This document shows, one piece after another, positions 1 to 7,789 of a stretch of DNA of 18,012 nt. Positions within the stretch are counted from its first letter, which is position 1. Each line of letters starts with the position of its first letter. The notes beneath the pieces are model-generated. The model made no database searches and was not told the origin of the DNA. It worked only from the letters and a program-made list of their open reading frames with translations. The stretch is from positions 1 through 18,012 of the forward strand of contig CAZHJU010000046.1 of assembly GCA_964533495.1 (NCBI GenBank). The letters are read 5' to 3'. This stretch comes from Ga0077527 sp964533495. GTDB taxonomy: Bacteria > Pseudomonadota > Gammaproteobacteria > Burkholderiales > SG8-41. The position numbers and the translations under genes were made by a program.

Positions 1-89
1 GAGCAACGCAATGGTGTCGCTTGATTAGTGTGTCCGTACAACCCGGGACAACTCACTCAAGCACCTTGCCTCATTCGAAAACGACTTAA

Positions 90-1190
90 CTATCGAGGAG
101 CACGCCGGTACCTCTTTATGAACTTATCAATGCTCTCCAGAAAGTGCTCTGTATCCAAATAATAATTTGGATAAGATTCACGAAGCGACTTAAAGGATTC
201 CGCACCGACTAACACGGCTTGCGCACCAGAGTAATCGACAAGATCAGGAAAAAGCGGGATTTGAGGTCCATGCGCACGAAGAGGCAACATGCGCTCAAAT
301 CGCTCGTACTCTCGATAGGCTGCATCCGCATTTCGTTTTGAAAAATAAAAAATCTGCAATTCTGGCTCCGCGGGCAATAAAACCAACAAAAAATATCCGT
401 CTTTTCTTAAATTTGTATTCTCTGTAGCTTTAAGTGCAGCTCGATACGAATTAAGCTTTTTTGAGACCTGCAGTTTTTTGTTGAGTTCTGATAGCTTTCT
501 TGCAATTTCACCAAGAGATTGGGTCACTATAGTCGTAAACATCGGGCGCTCCGTGTATTCAAGCGCCAAAGAGGCATTCCGAAAATAAGACAGCCAATTT
601 TCCTCCCCCTCACTCGATTTCAGCGCCTGACCAATCACAGCCCCTACAGTTTCAACAGCTGTTGCCCAAGCATGCTGTGTCAAAGTTCTAGCTTGGACCT
701 CAATAAGAAGATTGTTGTATTCAGGATATTTGATGCTTTTGTATCGAAGTACAAGGTGAAGGCTACGGTAACCTGACTTTTTAGGAGCTCTAATGTAGTC
801 GTCAATCTGAACTACTTCGTACTGCCCTTTTTTATCAAGGTAAGATTCTTTCAACAAATAAACAGACTCCACCGTGTTTAACACTGCACGGCAACCACCT
901 ATATCCTGCATTTGCGTCAACCGCATACTTGGCTCACGCACCAGTTTTGCCAAGATTGACCTTGAACGTTTCAGCCGCTGCACAACGAGCGCATCATGCT
1001 GAATACGGCGGGTTTTCTGTTTTAGTACTACAGTTATAGAATTCAAGGGAAAGGCATGAAAAGATCGCCAGTCATTAACGACTGCCAGTGCGCCCTCTGT
1101 TGCCTCCGGCGAATCTGCAGCCAAAACCAGTTCACGACCTGCTCGATCAATCCGAGATCGACTATGCACAAGCCTAGCGTGCAGTGTCAC
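90..1190 (-). CDS. RelA/SpoT-domain protein (stand-alone alarmone synthetase or related nucleotidyl pyrophosphotransferase)
   Basis: Protein of 366 residues with a RelA/SpoT synthetase-like domain at about residues 45-190. Visible motifs are QRLKRSRSI (71-79), QDIGGCRAVL (95-104), GYRSLH (140-145) carrying the guanine-stacking Tyr141 and His145, and IEVQ (163-166) with the expected catalytic Glu164. The stretch HAWATAVETVG (173-183) follows. No HD hydrolase, TGS or ACT domain is present, so it is not a long RSH enzyme. At 366 residues it is longer than typical small alarmone synthetases (200-250 aa), because of a C-terminal region ending in SYPNYYLDTEHFLESI. The frame opens at a GTG at 1208 just after a stop and has no Shine-Dalgarno there. 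I prefer the GTG at 1190, which has GAGGGAG five bases upstream. Base composition is clearly more AT-rich than in the neighbours, which suggests transfer. The substrate could be GDP/GTP (ppGpp synthesis) or tRNA, as in toxic SAS enzymes; sequence alone does not decide. Confidence 0.85.
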   Translation of the reverse strand: MTLHARLVHSRSRIDRAGRELVLAADSPEATEGALAVVNDWRSFHAFPLNSITVVLKQKTRRIQHDALVVQRLKRSRSILAKLVREPSMRLTQMQDIGGCRAVLNTVESVYLLKESYLDKKGQYEVVQIDDYIRAPKKSGYRSLHLVLRYKSIKYPEYNNLLIEVQARTLTQHAWATAVETVGAVIGQALKSSEGEENWLSYFRNASLALEYTERPMFTTIVTQSLGEIARKLSELNKKLQVSKKLNSYRAALKATENTNLRKDGYFLLVLLPAEPELQIFYFSKRNADAAYREYERFERMLPLRAHGPQIPLFPDLVDYSGAQAVLVGAESFKSLRESYPNYYLDTEHFLESIDKFIKRYRRAPR

Positions 1191-1208
1191 TGGCGCTCCC
1201 TCGAACAC

Positions 1209-1304
1209 GATTCACAAAGTTAGAAAAAACTTAGAGCAACACGCTCAATAGAGGTTTTTTAGACATTAAGCTTAATCATAAATCATTGTAAGTATTTGTT
1301 TTTA
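1209..1304. other. AT-rich spacer between glk and the RelA/SpoT gene
   Basis: This 96-base spacer is strongly AT-rich against a GC-rich chromosome and contains no reading frame of note. It holds the perfect 12-bp palindrome ATTAAGCTTAAT at 1265-1276. It also holds a nested weak inverted repeat: AAAAAAC near 1225 and GTTTTTT near 1253, enclosing GAGC/GCTC. Read leftward (the direction of glk and the rel-like gene), the latter ends in a T run and could act as a weak terminator after glk. The rel-like gene's promoter must lie here too, if it has its own, but no convincing -35/-10 pair is visible. Confidence 0.4.
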
Positions 1305-2336
1305 TTATATTTTAATTGGGGGCGATTCGTCTGCCACCCGTAACGCCCCCCGCAACCCCACCTGCGCATCCATCACCACCCGCACCGGAATCCCCGACAG
1401 CAGCGGCGTGAACGCGCCCTTACCGGTGAAGGCGCGCATGAAACTGCCGTCCTTCAGACGGTTGACGATCTTCGGCGCGATGCCGCCGCCGATGTAGACG
1501 CCGCCACGCGCGAGCGTGCTCAGCGCGATGTTGCCGGCGAAGGAACCGTAGGCCGAAATGAAGAGGTCGAGCGCGCGCACCGCCAGCGGGTCGAGCTTGT
1601 TGAGGCCGTATTTGGCGATCACCGCGCTGGGATCGGCACCGGCGCGCTTGGTCGCGTCGAGCAGTTGTTTCGACGGCACGCCGAGGCCGGTCTCCTGCAG
1701 GAAGCTGAACACGCGCATCAGGCCCGGCCCGGAGATCACCCGCTCCCAGGACACGCGGCCGTAGGTGCGGCGCAGGTGCATCAGCAGCCGGTCCTGCAGC
1801 TCGTCGATCGGCGCGAAGTCCGCGTTGCCGGCTTCCGACGGCAGCACTTCCCAGCCCGCGCCGTTCCAGTGGATCAGGCCGACGCCGAGACCGGTGCCGG
1901 CGCCGATGATCGCGGCGGTGCCGTGTTCCGGCGCCTCGGCCGATTGCAGCGTGGCGAAACTCGCGGGCGGCAGCTCCAGCACGCCGAGCCCCGCCGCGTG
2001 GAAATCGTTGACGATCCGCACCGGCGGCAGCCCGTGACGCGCCGCGACCGCGGCGGCGCCGAGCTTCCAGCCGAGGTTGCTCAGCGTCGATTCGCCGTCG
2101 GCCACCGGGCCAGCGACGGCGAAGGTCACCGCGGCCAGGTGCGGCCGCGCGGCGGCGGCTTCGGGCAGCGCGAGGAAGGCCGCCATCAGGGCGTCGAAGT
2201 CGGCGAACTGGCGGCTTTCGAAGGATTTCTCGAAGAGCACGCGGCTGCCGCCGCTGTTTTTCCGTTCGGCGATGGCGAAGCTGGCGTGGGTGCCGCCGAT
2301 GTCGGCGGCGAGGATGAAGCGTGGGGTGGTGATCAT
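1305..2336 (-). CDS. glk: Glucokinase (bacterial GLK family)
   Basis: Cytoplasmic ATP-dependent glucokinase (EC 2.7.1.2), 343 residues, close to E. coli Glk (321). The phosphate loop DIGGTHASF starts at Asp12. The catalytic base is Asp111 in IVNDFHAAG, and the second nucleotide loop is IIGAGTGLGVG (143-153). The sugar-site segment PSEAGNADFAP contains Glu168, and ERVISGPGL has Glu198. By alignment from memory to E. coli Glk (Asn99, Asp100, Glu157, His160, Glu187), the position of His160 is Asn171 here, which may affect sugar preference. The ATG start at 2336 fits the family, but the A-rich leader before it shows no Shine-Dalgarno. It follows mtfA by 122 bases that include a hairpin, so it may be cotranscribed with mtfA or have its own promoter. 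The C-terminal codons run into AT-rich sequence. Confidence 0.93.
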   Translation of the reverse strand: MITTPRFILAADIGGTHASFAIAERKNSGGSRVLFEKSFESRQFADFDALMAAFLALPEAAAARPHLAAVTFAVAGPVADGESTLSNLGWKLGAAAVAARHGLPPVRIVNDFHAAGLGVLELPPASFATLQSAEAPEHGTAAIIGAGTGLGVGLIHWNGAGWEVLPSEAGNADFAPIDELQDRLLMHLRRTYGRVSWERVISGPGLMRVFSFLQETGLGVPSKQLLDATKRAGADPSAVIAKYGLNKLDPLAVRALDLFISAYGSFAGNIALSTLARGGVYIGGGIAPKIVNRLKDGSFMRAFTGKGAFTPLLSGIPVRVVMDAQVGLRGALRVADESPPIKI

Positions 2337-2402
2337 TGTTTGGTTTTTTTACGTGCTGGTAGTTGCCCCTCTGCTTCGCTCCAAGTGTGCCCTTGACCCC
2401 AG

Positions 2403-2432
2403 CCCTCTCCCCGAAAAGCTTCGGGGAGAGGG
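2403..2432. repeat. Perfect 13-bp inverted repeat (REP-like extragenic palindrome)
   Basis: The arms CCCTCTCCCCGAA (2403-2415) and TTCGGGGAGAGGG (2420-2432) are exact reverse complements around the loop AAGC. It lies in the mtfA-glk gap. Neither strand shows a T run after the stem, so it is not a classical intrinsic terminator. Pyrimidine-rich CCCTCTCCCC/GGGGAGAGGG palindromes of this style are common as dispersed extragenic repeats in proteobacteria. It could stabilise upstream mRNA ends or tune mtfA versus glk expression. Confidence 0.7.
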
Positions 2433-2458
2433 AGTTTGGCCGCGAGAGAAGTAAATAA

Positions 2459-3256
2459 TCATGCCGTTAACGCGGTGCCGGCCGGGTGCATGCGTGCCAA
2501 TGGATTCTGCCGGTAAAACTGCGCGAGCTGGTCGTAGACCGCCGGATACAGGCCGTGCAGCGCCTCGGGCCGCTCGAAGAAAAGCTCGCTGGTGACCGCG
2601 AAGAATTCCGCAGGGTCCTCGGCGGCGTATTCGTCGAGGGGAAGTTCCTCGCGCGCGTCCAGGCGCCGCCCGAAATCGGCGTAGGCGGTGCCGAAGGCCT
2701 CGCTCCAGGCCCCGCGGTCCATGTCCGCGTGCAGCGGCGGGAAGCCGTTGGGCGCGCCGTTGCGCATGTCGATCTTGTGCGCGAATTCGTGCAGCACGAC
2801 GTTGTAGCCGTCGCCGCCGTCGGCCTCCTGCGCGTCACGCCAGGACAGGATCACCGGGCCGTGCTCCCAGGCCTCGCCCGACAGCGGCGCGCGCACCTTG
2901 TGCATCACGCCGTCCTCGTCCATGTAGTCGTGCTCGACGACGAATTCGTCGGGATAGACGATGACCTCTACCCAGTCGTCGTAGAGATCGAGGTCGAGGT
3001 TCAGCACCAGCAGGCAGGCCTGGGCGGCGATGACCAGCCGCATCTCCTGCGTCATTTCCAGGCCGCCGGCGCCGCTGACCGGCTTGCGGTCGAGGAACAG
3101 CGCGGTCAGCTCGCGCAGCCGGCGCTGCTCAGCGGCCGGCAGCAGCCGGAAAAAGGAAAAGCGCGACATCATGCGCAGCCACTGCGCGTCGTCGATCGGC
3201 TGCCGCTCGACGGCGCGCGCGCGGCGCCAGCGGCCGAACCAATGGCCGAGACCCAT
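2459..3256 (-). CDS. mtfA: MtfA-family zinc-dependent peptidase
   Basis: Protein of 265 residues, the same length as E. coli MtfA (YeeI). The zincin motif HEFAH is at 156-160 (ligands His156 and His160, catalytic Glu157). The third ligand is expected to be a Glu in the EFFAVTSE segment (217-224). There is no signal peptide, so it should be cytosolic. In E. coli, MtfA binds and inactivates the repressor Mlc, which controls the glucose PTS gene ptsG; MtfA also has aminopeptidase activity. The ATG at 3256 lies 4 bases after the rmuC stop codon, so the two are almost certainly translated from one mRNA. Glucokinase follows downstream. Whether this organism has an Mlc homologue cannot be seen from the window. 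Confidence 0.92.
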   Translation of the reverse strand: MGLGHWFGRWRRARAVERQPIDDAQWLRMMSRFSFFRLLPAAEQRRLRELTALFLDRKPVSGAGGLEMTQEMRLVIAAQACLLVLNLDLDLYDDWVEVIVYPDEFVVEHDYMDEDGVMHKVRAPLSGEAWEHGPVILSWRDAQEADGGDGYNVVLHEFAHKIDMRNGAPNGFPPLHADMDRGAWSEAFGTAYADFGRRLDAREELPLDEYAAEDPAEFFAVTSELFFERPEALHGLYPAVYDQLAQFYRQNPLARMHPAGTALTA

Positions 3257-3260
3257 CGCC

Positions 3261-4529
3261 TCAGGCGCCGTCCCGGCCGTCGCCGGGCTTCAGCGCCTTC
3301 GCGCTCTCCGGCGCCTCGTCGTCGAGCTCGACGCCCTCGATCTGCGCGAAGCGCTGCGAAATCTTGCCGCTGGTGACCTGCACCTTTTCCACGTCGTCCC
3401 AGGCCTGGCGGATGTGCCGGGCGAGATCCTTCATGCGGTCGTCGAAGCGGCCGAATTCCACCGACAGCCGCGACAGCGAATCCTTGATGACGTGGATCTG
3501 CCGGCGCGTCTCGACGTCCTTCAGCACCGCGCGCGCGGTGTTGAGCACGGCCATCAGCGTCGTCGGCGACACGATCCACACCCGCTTCGCGCCGGCGTAC
3601 TCGACGGTCTCGGCATGGTGGGCGTGGATCTCGGCGAACACGGCTTCCGCCGGCACGAACATCACCGCACCGTCGGAGGTCTCGCCGGGGATGATGTATT
3701 TCTTCGAGATGTCGTCGACGTGTTTGCGGATGTCGGCGCGGAACTGCTTCTGCGCCAGCGCATGGTCGACGTCGTTGACGCCGGGCCCGAACATGCGGTG
3801 ATAGTTCTCCAGCGGAAACTTGGAATCCACCGCGACCAGCCCGGTCGGCGGCGGCAGGCGCAGCACGCAGTCGGCGCGGGTGCCGTTGGACAGCGTCGCC
3901 TGCATCTCGTACGCGTTCGGCGGCAGCACGTTGCGCACCAGGCCTTCCAGCTGCACCTCGCCGAAGGCGCCGCGGGCGCGCTTGTCGCCGAGCAGATCCT
4001 GCAGGCCGACGACGCTGCCGGTCAGGCTTTCGATCTTCTTCTGCGCCTCGTCGATGGTCGCCAGCCGCGTCATCACGCTGACGAAGGTTTCGTTGGTTTT
4101 TTTGAAGCCCTCGTCGAGGCGTTCGTTCACCTTCCCGGCGATTTCACCGAGCCGGGCGTCGATTTTCGTGTTCAGCGATTCGGTGGTCGCGGCCAGCCGT
4201 TCCAGCAGCGCTTCGCGCTGTCCGCCGAGTTCCTGGGCCATGCGCAACTGCAGCGCGTGCAGCACCTCGCGGGTCTGTTTCAGCTCCTCGGCAGTGGAGA
4301 CGCGCTGGCGCTCGCCGGCCTCGCTGACCTGGCCGCCGATGCGGTCGCCCTGCTTCGTCAGGCCGTCGTGCAGGTCGCCGAGCATCGCGCGGTGCTTTTC
4401 CTCCAGCACCTGCTGCAGTTCCAGCGCCATCCGCGCCGCAGCCCTTTTCTGCAGCATCAGCACCATGCCGAAGCCCGCAAAAAAAGTCAATAAAATCAAT
4501 AAGATATAAAATACCGGAAAATCGCTCAT
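3261..4529 (-). CDS. rmuC: RmuC-family DNA recombination-limiting protein
   Basis: Protein of 422 residues. An N-terminal hydrophobic anchor (about residues 5-25) is followed by a long coiled coil (about 30-175) and the RmuC domain (about 180-360). Conserved nuclease-like residues are visible in RGAFGEVQLE (Glu191), GTRADCVL (Asp220) and VAVDSKFPLENY (Asp235, Lys237), consistent with the PD-(D/E)XK-like core proposed for RmuC. E. coli RmuC limits DNA inversions and rearrangements at short inverted repeats. I chose the ATG at 4529 over the in-frame GTG at 4535, because GAG sits five bases upstream of the ATG. The gene starts 57 bases after the permease gene ends and stops 4 bases before mtfA. 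The 5' end is unusually AT-rich, covering the membrane-anchor codons. Confidence 0.93.
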   Translation of the reverse strand: MSDFPVFYILLILLTFFAGFGMVLMLQKRAAARMALELQQVLEEKHRAMLGDLHDGLTKQGDRIGGQVSEAGERQRVSTAEELKQTREVLHALQLRMAQELGGQREALLERLAATTESLNTKIDARLGEIAGKVNERLDEGFKKTNETFVSVMTRLATIDEAQKKIESLTGSVVGLQDLLGDKRARGAFGEVQLEGLVRNVLPPNAYEMQATLSNGTRADCVLRLPPPTGLVAVDSKFPLENYHRMFGPGVNDVDHALAQKQFRADIRKHVDDISKKYIIPGETSDGAVMFVPAEAVFAEIHAHHAETVEYAGAKRVWIVSPTTLMAVLNTARAVLKDVETRRQIHVIKDSLSRLSVEFGRFDDRMKDLARHIRQAWDDVEKVQVTSGKISQRFAQIEGVELDDEAPESAKALKPGDGRDGA

Positions 4530-4586
4530 GGGCACTCGCCGCGTTCCGCCGAAGTATAGCCTCCGCGGTCGCGCCGCGAACAGGCT

Positions 4587-7097
4587 TCAGGACAGTTCGC
4601 GCAGCACGCGCAGCGGCGCGACGCGCAATACGCGGCGCGTGCCGAGGTAACCCGCAGCGGCGACTCCGGCGATGCTGCAAACCAGCCCCGCCGCCCACAC
4701 CGCCGGGCTGAAGCTGTAGCCGACGTTGATGATGCGGTCGGCCAGCGCGTAGCCGAGCGCGTTGGCGCCGGCCGCGGCGATGAGGCCGGCCAGCGCGCCG
4801 ATCATCGCGAACTCGGCGAGATTGGCGCGCGCGAGCTGCGAACGGCTCGCGCCCAGCGTGCGCATGATCGTCGACTGGTAAAGCCTCTCGTCCTGGGTGC
4901 TGGCGATCGCCGCGTACAGCACCACCAGCCCCGCCATCAGCGTGAACAGGAACACGAACTGCACCGCGCGCGACACCTGCGCGATCATCGTCTGCACCTG
5001 CGTCAGCACCTGGGCGACGTCGATCAGCAGGAAATTGGGAAACTGCTTCACCAGCGCGTTGAGCAGCCCGACGTTGCCCGGCGGCAGGTAAAAACTGGTG
5101 ACGTAGCTCAACGGCTTGTCCTCGAGCAGGCCCGGCGGCGCGACGAGGAAGAAGTTGACGTTGAAGGAATCCCAATCGACCTTGCGCAGGCTGGTGACCT
5201 CGGCGGTGAACACGCTACCCGCCGCGTCGAAGGTCAGGCGGTCGCCGATCTTCACGCCCAGCGAACGCGCGATGCCGTCCTCCATCGAGAACTGGTCGCT
5301 GCGCGGCGCGCTTTTTCCCGTCGCCCCCCCCCACCAGCGGCCGGCCACCAGCAGGTTGTCGGACTGCATCTTCGTCGCCCACGACAGATTGAACTCGCGG
5401 TCGACCAGGCGCCGCGCGCGGTCGTCGCTGTAGTCGGCGGAGGACACCGCGCGGTCGTTGATGCCGGTCAGGCGCGCCCGCACCATCGGATACAGCTCCG
5501 GCGCAGCGATGCCGTGCCCGGCGAAGAAGGTGTTCAGCGCCGGCACCTGGTCCTTCTGGATGTTGACGATGAAGCGGTTCGGCGCGTCCGCCGGCAGGCT
5601 CGCCTGCCACAGCTGCAGCAGCTCGCCGCGGATGATGGTCAGCGTCAGCAGCGCCATGATGCCGATGCCCAGCGCGACCACCTGCAGGATGCTCGCCAGC
5701 CGGCGGCGGCGCAGGTTGGCGATGCCGAAGCGCCAGGACACGCCGGAACCGCGCAGCCGCGACACCAGCGCGATCACGCCCCAGGCGGCGAAGCCGGCCA
5801 CGGCCATCGCCGCGGCGAAGCCGGCGAACACCAGCCCGCCGGTGCGCAGTTCGCCCGCCTTCCAGACGATCAGCGCCGCGATGACCGCGGTGCCCAGCGC
5901 GTAACCCAGCCAGCCGCTGCCGCCGGGCAGGCCGAGGTCGCGGCGCAGCACGCGCAGCGGCGACACGCGGCCGAGGGCGACCAGCGGCGGCACCGCGAAC
6001 CCCAGCAGCAGCGCGAGGCCGGTGACGAAGCCGTGCACGGCCGGCCGCGGCCCCGCGCCCGGCAGTTCGACGGTGACCAAGCTGCCCAGCCACAGCGCGA
6101 GCGCCTGCTGGGCGAACAGGCCGGTCAGGCAGCCGGCGATGCTCGCCGCCGCACCGAGCGCGACGAACTGCAGCACGTGCAGCCGCACCACCCTGCCGCG
6201 CGACACGCCGAAGCAGCGCATCATCGCGCAGGCGTCGAGGTGGCGCTGCAGGTAGCGCCGCGCGGCCAGCGCGATCGCCACCGCGGCGAGGATCACGCTC
6301 AACAAGGCAGTCAGGCTCAGGAATTTTTCAGCGCGTTCCAGCGCCGAGCGGATTTCGGGCCGCGCGTCCTGGATGGTCTCGACGCGCTGGCCGGGCGCGA
6401 GCCGGCCGTCGACCCAGGCGCGGTAACGGTCGACCGCGGCGGCGCCACCCGCCACCTGCACGCGGTAGCGGATGCGGCTGCCGACCTGCACCAGGCCGGT
6501 AGCCGGCAGGTCCGCCATGTTCAGCATCACCCGCGGCCCGGCGTTGATGAAGCCGACCGCGCTGTCCGGTTCCTGCGTGATGATCGCGCCGACCGGCAGG
6601 CGGCTCCGCCCCACTTCGACGGTGTCGCCGGCCTTCAGCTGCAGGCGGGTGAAGAGCTTCTCGTCGACCCAGACGGTGCCGGGCGCCGGAATCGAAGTCG
6701 CGCGGCGGTCCGGCGCATACAGCGCGTCACTGACGCGCAGCTCGCCGCGCTGCGGATAACCGTCGGTGACGGCCTTGATTTCGGCGAGCACGTTTTCGCC
6801 GTTGGCCGCGGCCATGCTCGGGAAACGCAGCATCTCCGTGACCTGCAGGCCAAGGCGCCGCGCCTCGGCGCTGAACTGCGGATCCAGCGGCCGGTCGCCG
6901 GAGACCACGAGGTCGGCGCCGAGCAGCTGATTCGCCTGGCGGTTCAGCGCCTGGTGCACGCGGTCGGCGAAGAATCCGACCGTGGTCACGCTGGCCACCG
7001 CGACCACCACCGCGACCGCGACCAGCGTCAGCTCGCCGGCGCGCCAGTCGCGCGCCAGCAGGCGCAGCGCGAGGCCGGATTCACTGAAGAAACGCAT
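4587..7097 (-). CDS. ybbP: ABC transporter permease, FtsX/MacB-like, YbbP family
   Basis: Inner-membrane permease of 836 residues, close to E. coli YbbP (804). It has an N-terminal membrane segment (about 21-43) and then a large extracytoplasmic domain (about 45-255). A central cluster of membrane segments lies between about 260 and 488, followed by a second extracytoplasmic domain (about 500-705). Three last segments are near 712-734, 760-785 and 797-818. This duplicated FtsX layout with about ten segments is typical of COG3127, annotated as associated with lysophospholipase L1. The start is the ATG at 7097, whose A is also the last base of the ATPase stop codon (TAATG), which indicates translational coupling. 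The frame is open further upstream, but only inside the ATPase gene. By analogy with MacB/LolCDE-type systems it may move or extract a lipid or lipoprotein; the substrate is unknown. Confidence 0.92.
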   Translation of the reverse strand: MRFFSESGLALRLLARDWRAGELTLVAVAVVVAVASVTTVGFFADRVHQALNRQANQLLGADLVVSGDRPLDPQFSAEARRLGLQVTEMLRFPSMAAANGENVLAEIKAVTDGYPQRGELRVSDALYAPDRRATSIPAPGTVWVDEKLFTRLQLKAGDTVEVGRSRLPVGAIITQEPDSAVGFINAGPRVMLNMADLPATGLVQVGSRIRYRVQVAGGAAAVDRYRAWVDGRLAPGQRVETIQDARPEIRSALERAEKFLSLTALLSVILAAVAIALAARRYLQRHLDACAMMRCFGVSRGRVVRLHVLQFVALGAAASIAGCLTGLFAQQALALWLGSLVTVELPGAGPRPAVHGFVTGLALLLGFAVPPLVALGRVSPLRVLRRDLGLPGGSGWLGYALGTAVIAALIVWKAGELRTGGLVFAGFAAAMAVAGFAAWGVIALVSRLRGSGVSWRFGIANLRRRRLASILQVVALGIGIMALLTLTIIRGELLQLWQASLPADAPNRFIVNIQKDQVPALNTFFAGHGIAAPELYPMVRARLTGINDRAVSSADYSDDRARRLVDREFNLSWATKMQSDNLLVAGRWWGGATGKSAPRSDQFSMEDGIARSLGVKIGDRLTFDAAGSVFTAEVTSLRKVDWDSFNVNFFLVAPPGLLEDKPLSYVTSFYLPPGNVGLLNALVKQFPNFLLIDVAQVLTQVQTMIAQVSRAVQFVFLFTLMAGLVVLYAAIASTQDERLYQSTIMRTLGASRSQLARANLAEFAMIGALAGLIAAAGANALGYALADRIINVGYSFSPAVWAAGLVCSIAGVAAAGYLGTRRVLRVAPLRVLRELS

Positions 7098-7789
7098 TAC
7101 TGCAGCACCCCGCCGGCCAGCCGCAGCGAACGTCCGCATCGCCGCGACAGGTCCACGTCATGCGTCACCAGCACCAGCGTCGTGCCGCGCTCGCGGTTGA
7201 GGTCGAACATCAACTGGATGATGCCGGCGCCGGTGTCGGCGTCGAGATTGCCGGTGGGCTCGTCGGCCAGCAGCAGCCGCGGCCTGGTGACGAAGGCGCG
7301 CGCGATGGCGACGCGCTGCTGTTCGCCGCCGGAGAGCTGCTTCGGATAATGCGTCAGGCGCTGGCCGAGGCCGACGCGCTCGAGCAGCGCGCGCGCCTCG
7401 CCCGCGGCATCCGCCGCGCCGGCGAGCTCCAGCGGCAGCATCACGTTCTCGAGCGCGGTCATCGCCGGCAGCAGGTTGAAGGACTGGAACACGAAGCCGA
7501 GCAGCCGCGCGCGCAGCGCGGCGCGGCCGTCCTCGTCGAGCGCGAACAGGTCGGCGCCGTCGATCCGCACCGAGCCCGCGGTCGGCGTGTCGAGGCCGGC
7601 CAGCAGGCCGAGCAGCGTCGACTTGCCCGAACCCGAGGCGCCGACGACCGCCACGGCTTCGCCGGCGGCGATGTCGAAACTCACGTCGCGCAGGATGGTC
7701 AATCCGGAATCGCCGGTGGTAACCTGCTTCGTCAGGCCTGCCACGCGGACCATTTCATTGTTTTTCGTTTCCCGGAGTTCTTCGCTCAT
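7097..7789 (-). CDS. ybbA: ABC transporter ATP-binding protein, YbbA family
   Basis: Nucleotide-binding subunit of 230 residues. Visible are Walker A GASGSGKST (50-58), Q-loop Gln102, signature LSGGEQQRV (152-160), Walker B LLLADEP (172-178) and the H-loop His210 in LVTHD. The EPTGNLD sequence after Walker B is typical of the MacB/LolD branch. It pairs with the overlapping permease gene (TAATG junction). I chose the ATG at 7789, which has a weak GGA-containing ribosome site. An ATG at 7753 would also give a complete protein but has no Shine-Dalgarno. The frame continues upstream into the divergent esterase gene and is not coding there. Together with the divergent tesA gene this reproduces the E. 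coli ybbA/tesA arrangement. Confidence 0.94.
   Translation of the reverse strand: MSEELRETKNNEMVRVAGLTKQVTTGDSGLTILRDVSFDIAAGEAVAVVGASGSGKSTLLGLLAGLDTPTAGSVRIDGADLFALDEDGRAALRARLLGFVFQSFNLLPAMTALENVMLPLELAGAADAAGEARALLERVGLGQRLTHYPKQLSGGEQQRVAIARAFVTRPRLLLADEPTGNLDADTGAGIIQLMFDLNRERGTTLVLVTHDVDLSRRCGRSLRLAGGVLQ

Noticed and set aside
31..50. TGTCC ... GGACA near the left edge as an insertion-sequence end
   Set aside because: Only five bases pair, no transposase gene or second end is visible, and the edge of the window cuts off the context.
519..776. Small plus-strand frame inside the RelA/SpoT-like gene as an antisense antitoxin
   Set aside because: No ribosome site or known antitoxin motif; it is explained as a shadow frame of the conserved synthetase domain.
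3030..4493. Plus-strand open frame of about 487 codons opposite mtfA and rmuC
   Set aside because: It is a shadow of two genes with clear family motifs; no ribosome site or recognisable domain.
5514..7349. Plus-strand open frame of about 611 codons opposite the ABC genes
   Set aside because: It is antisense to two recognisable genes, has low-complexity Arg/His/Gln/Ala composition and no motif; typical of GC-rich DNA.
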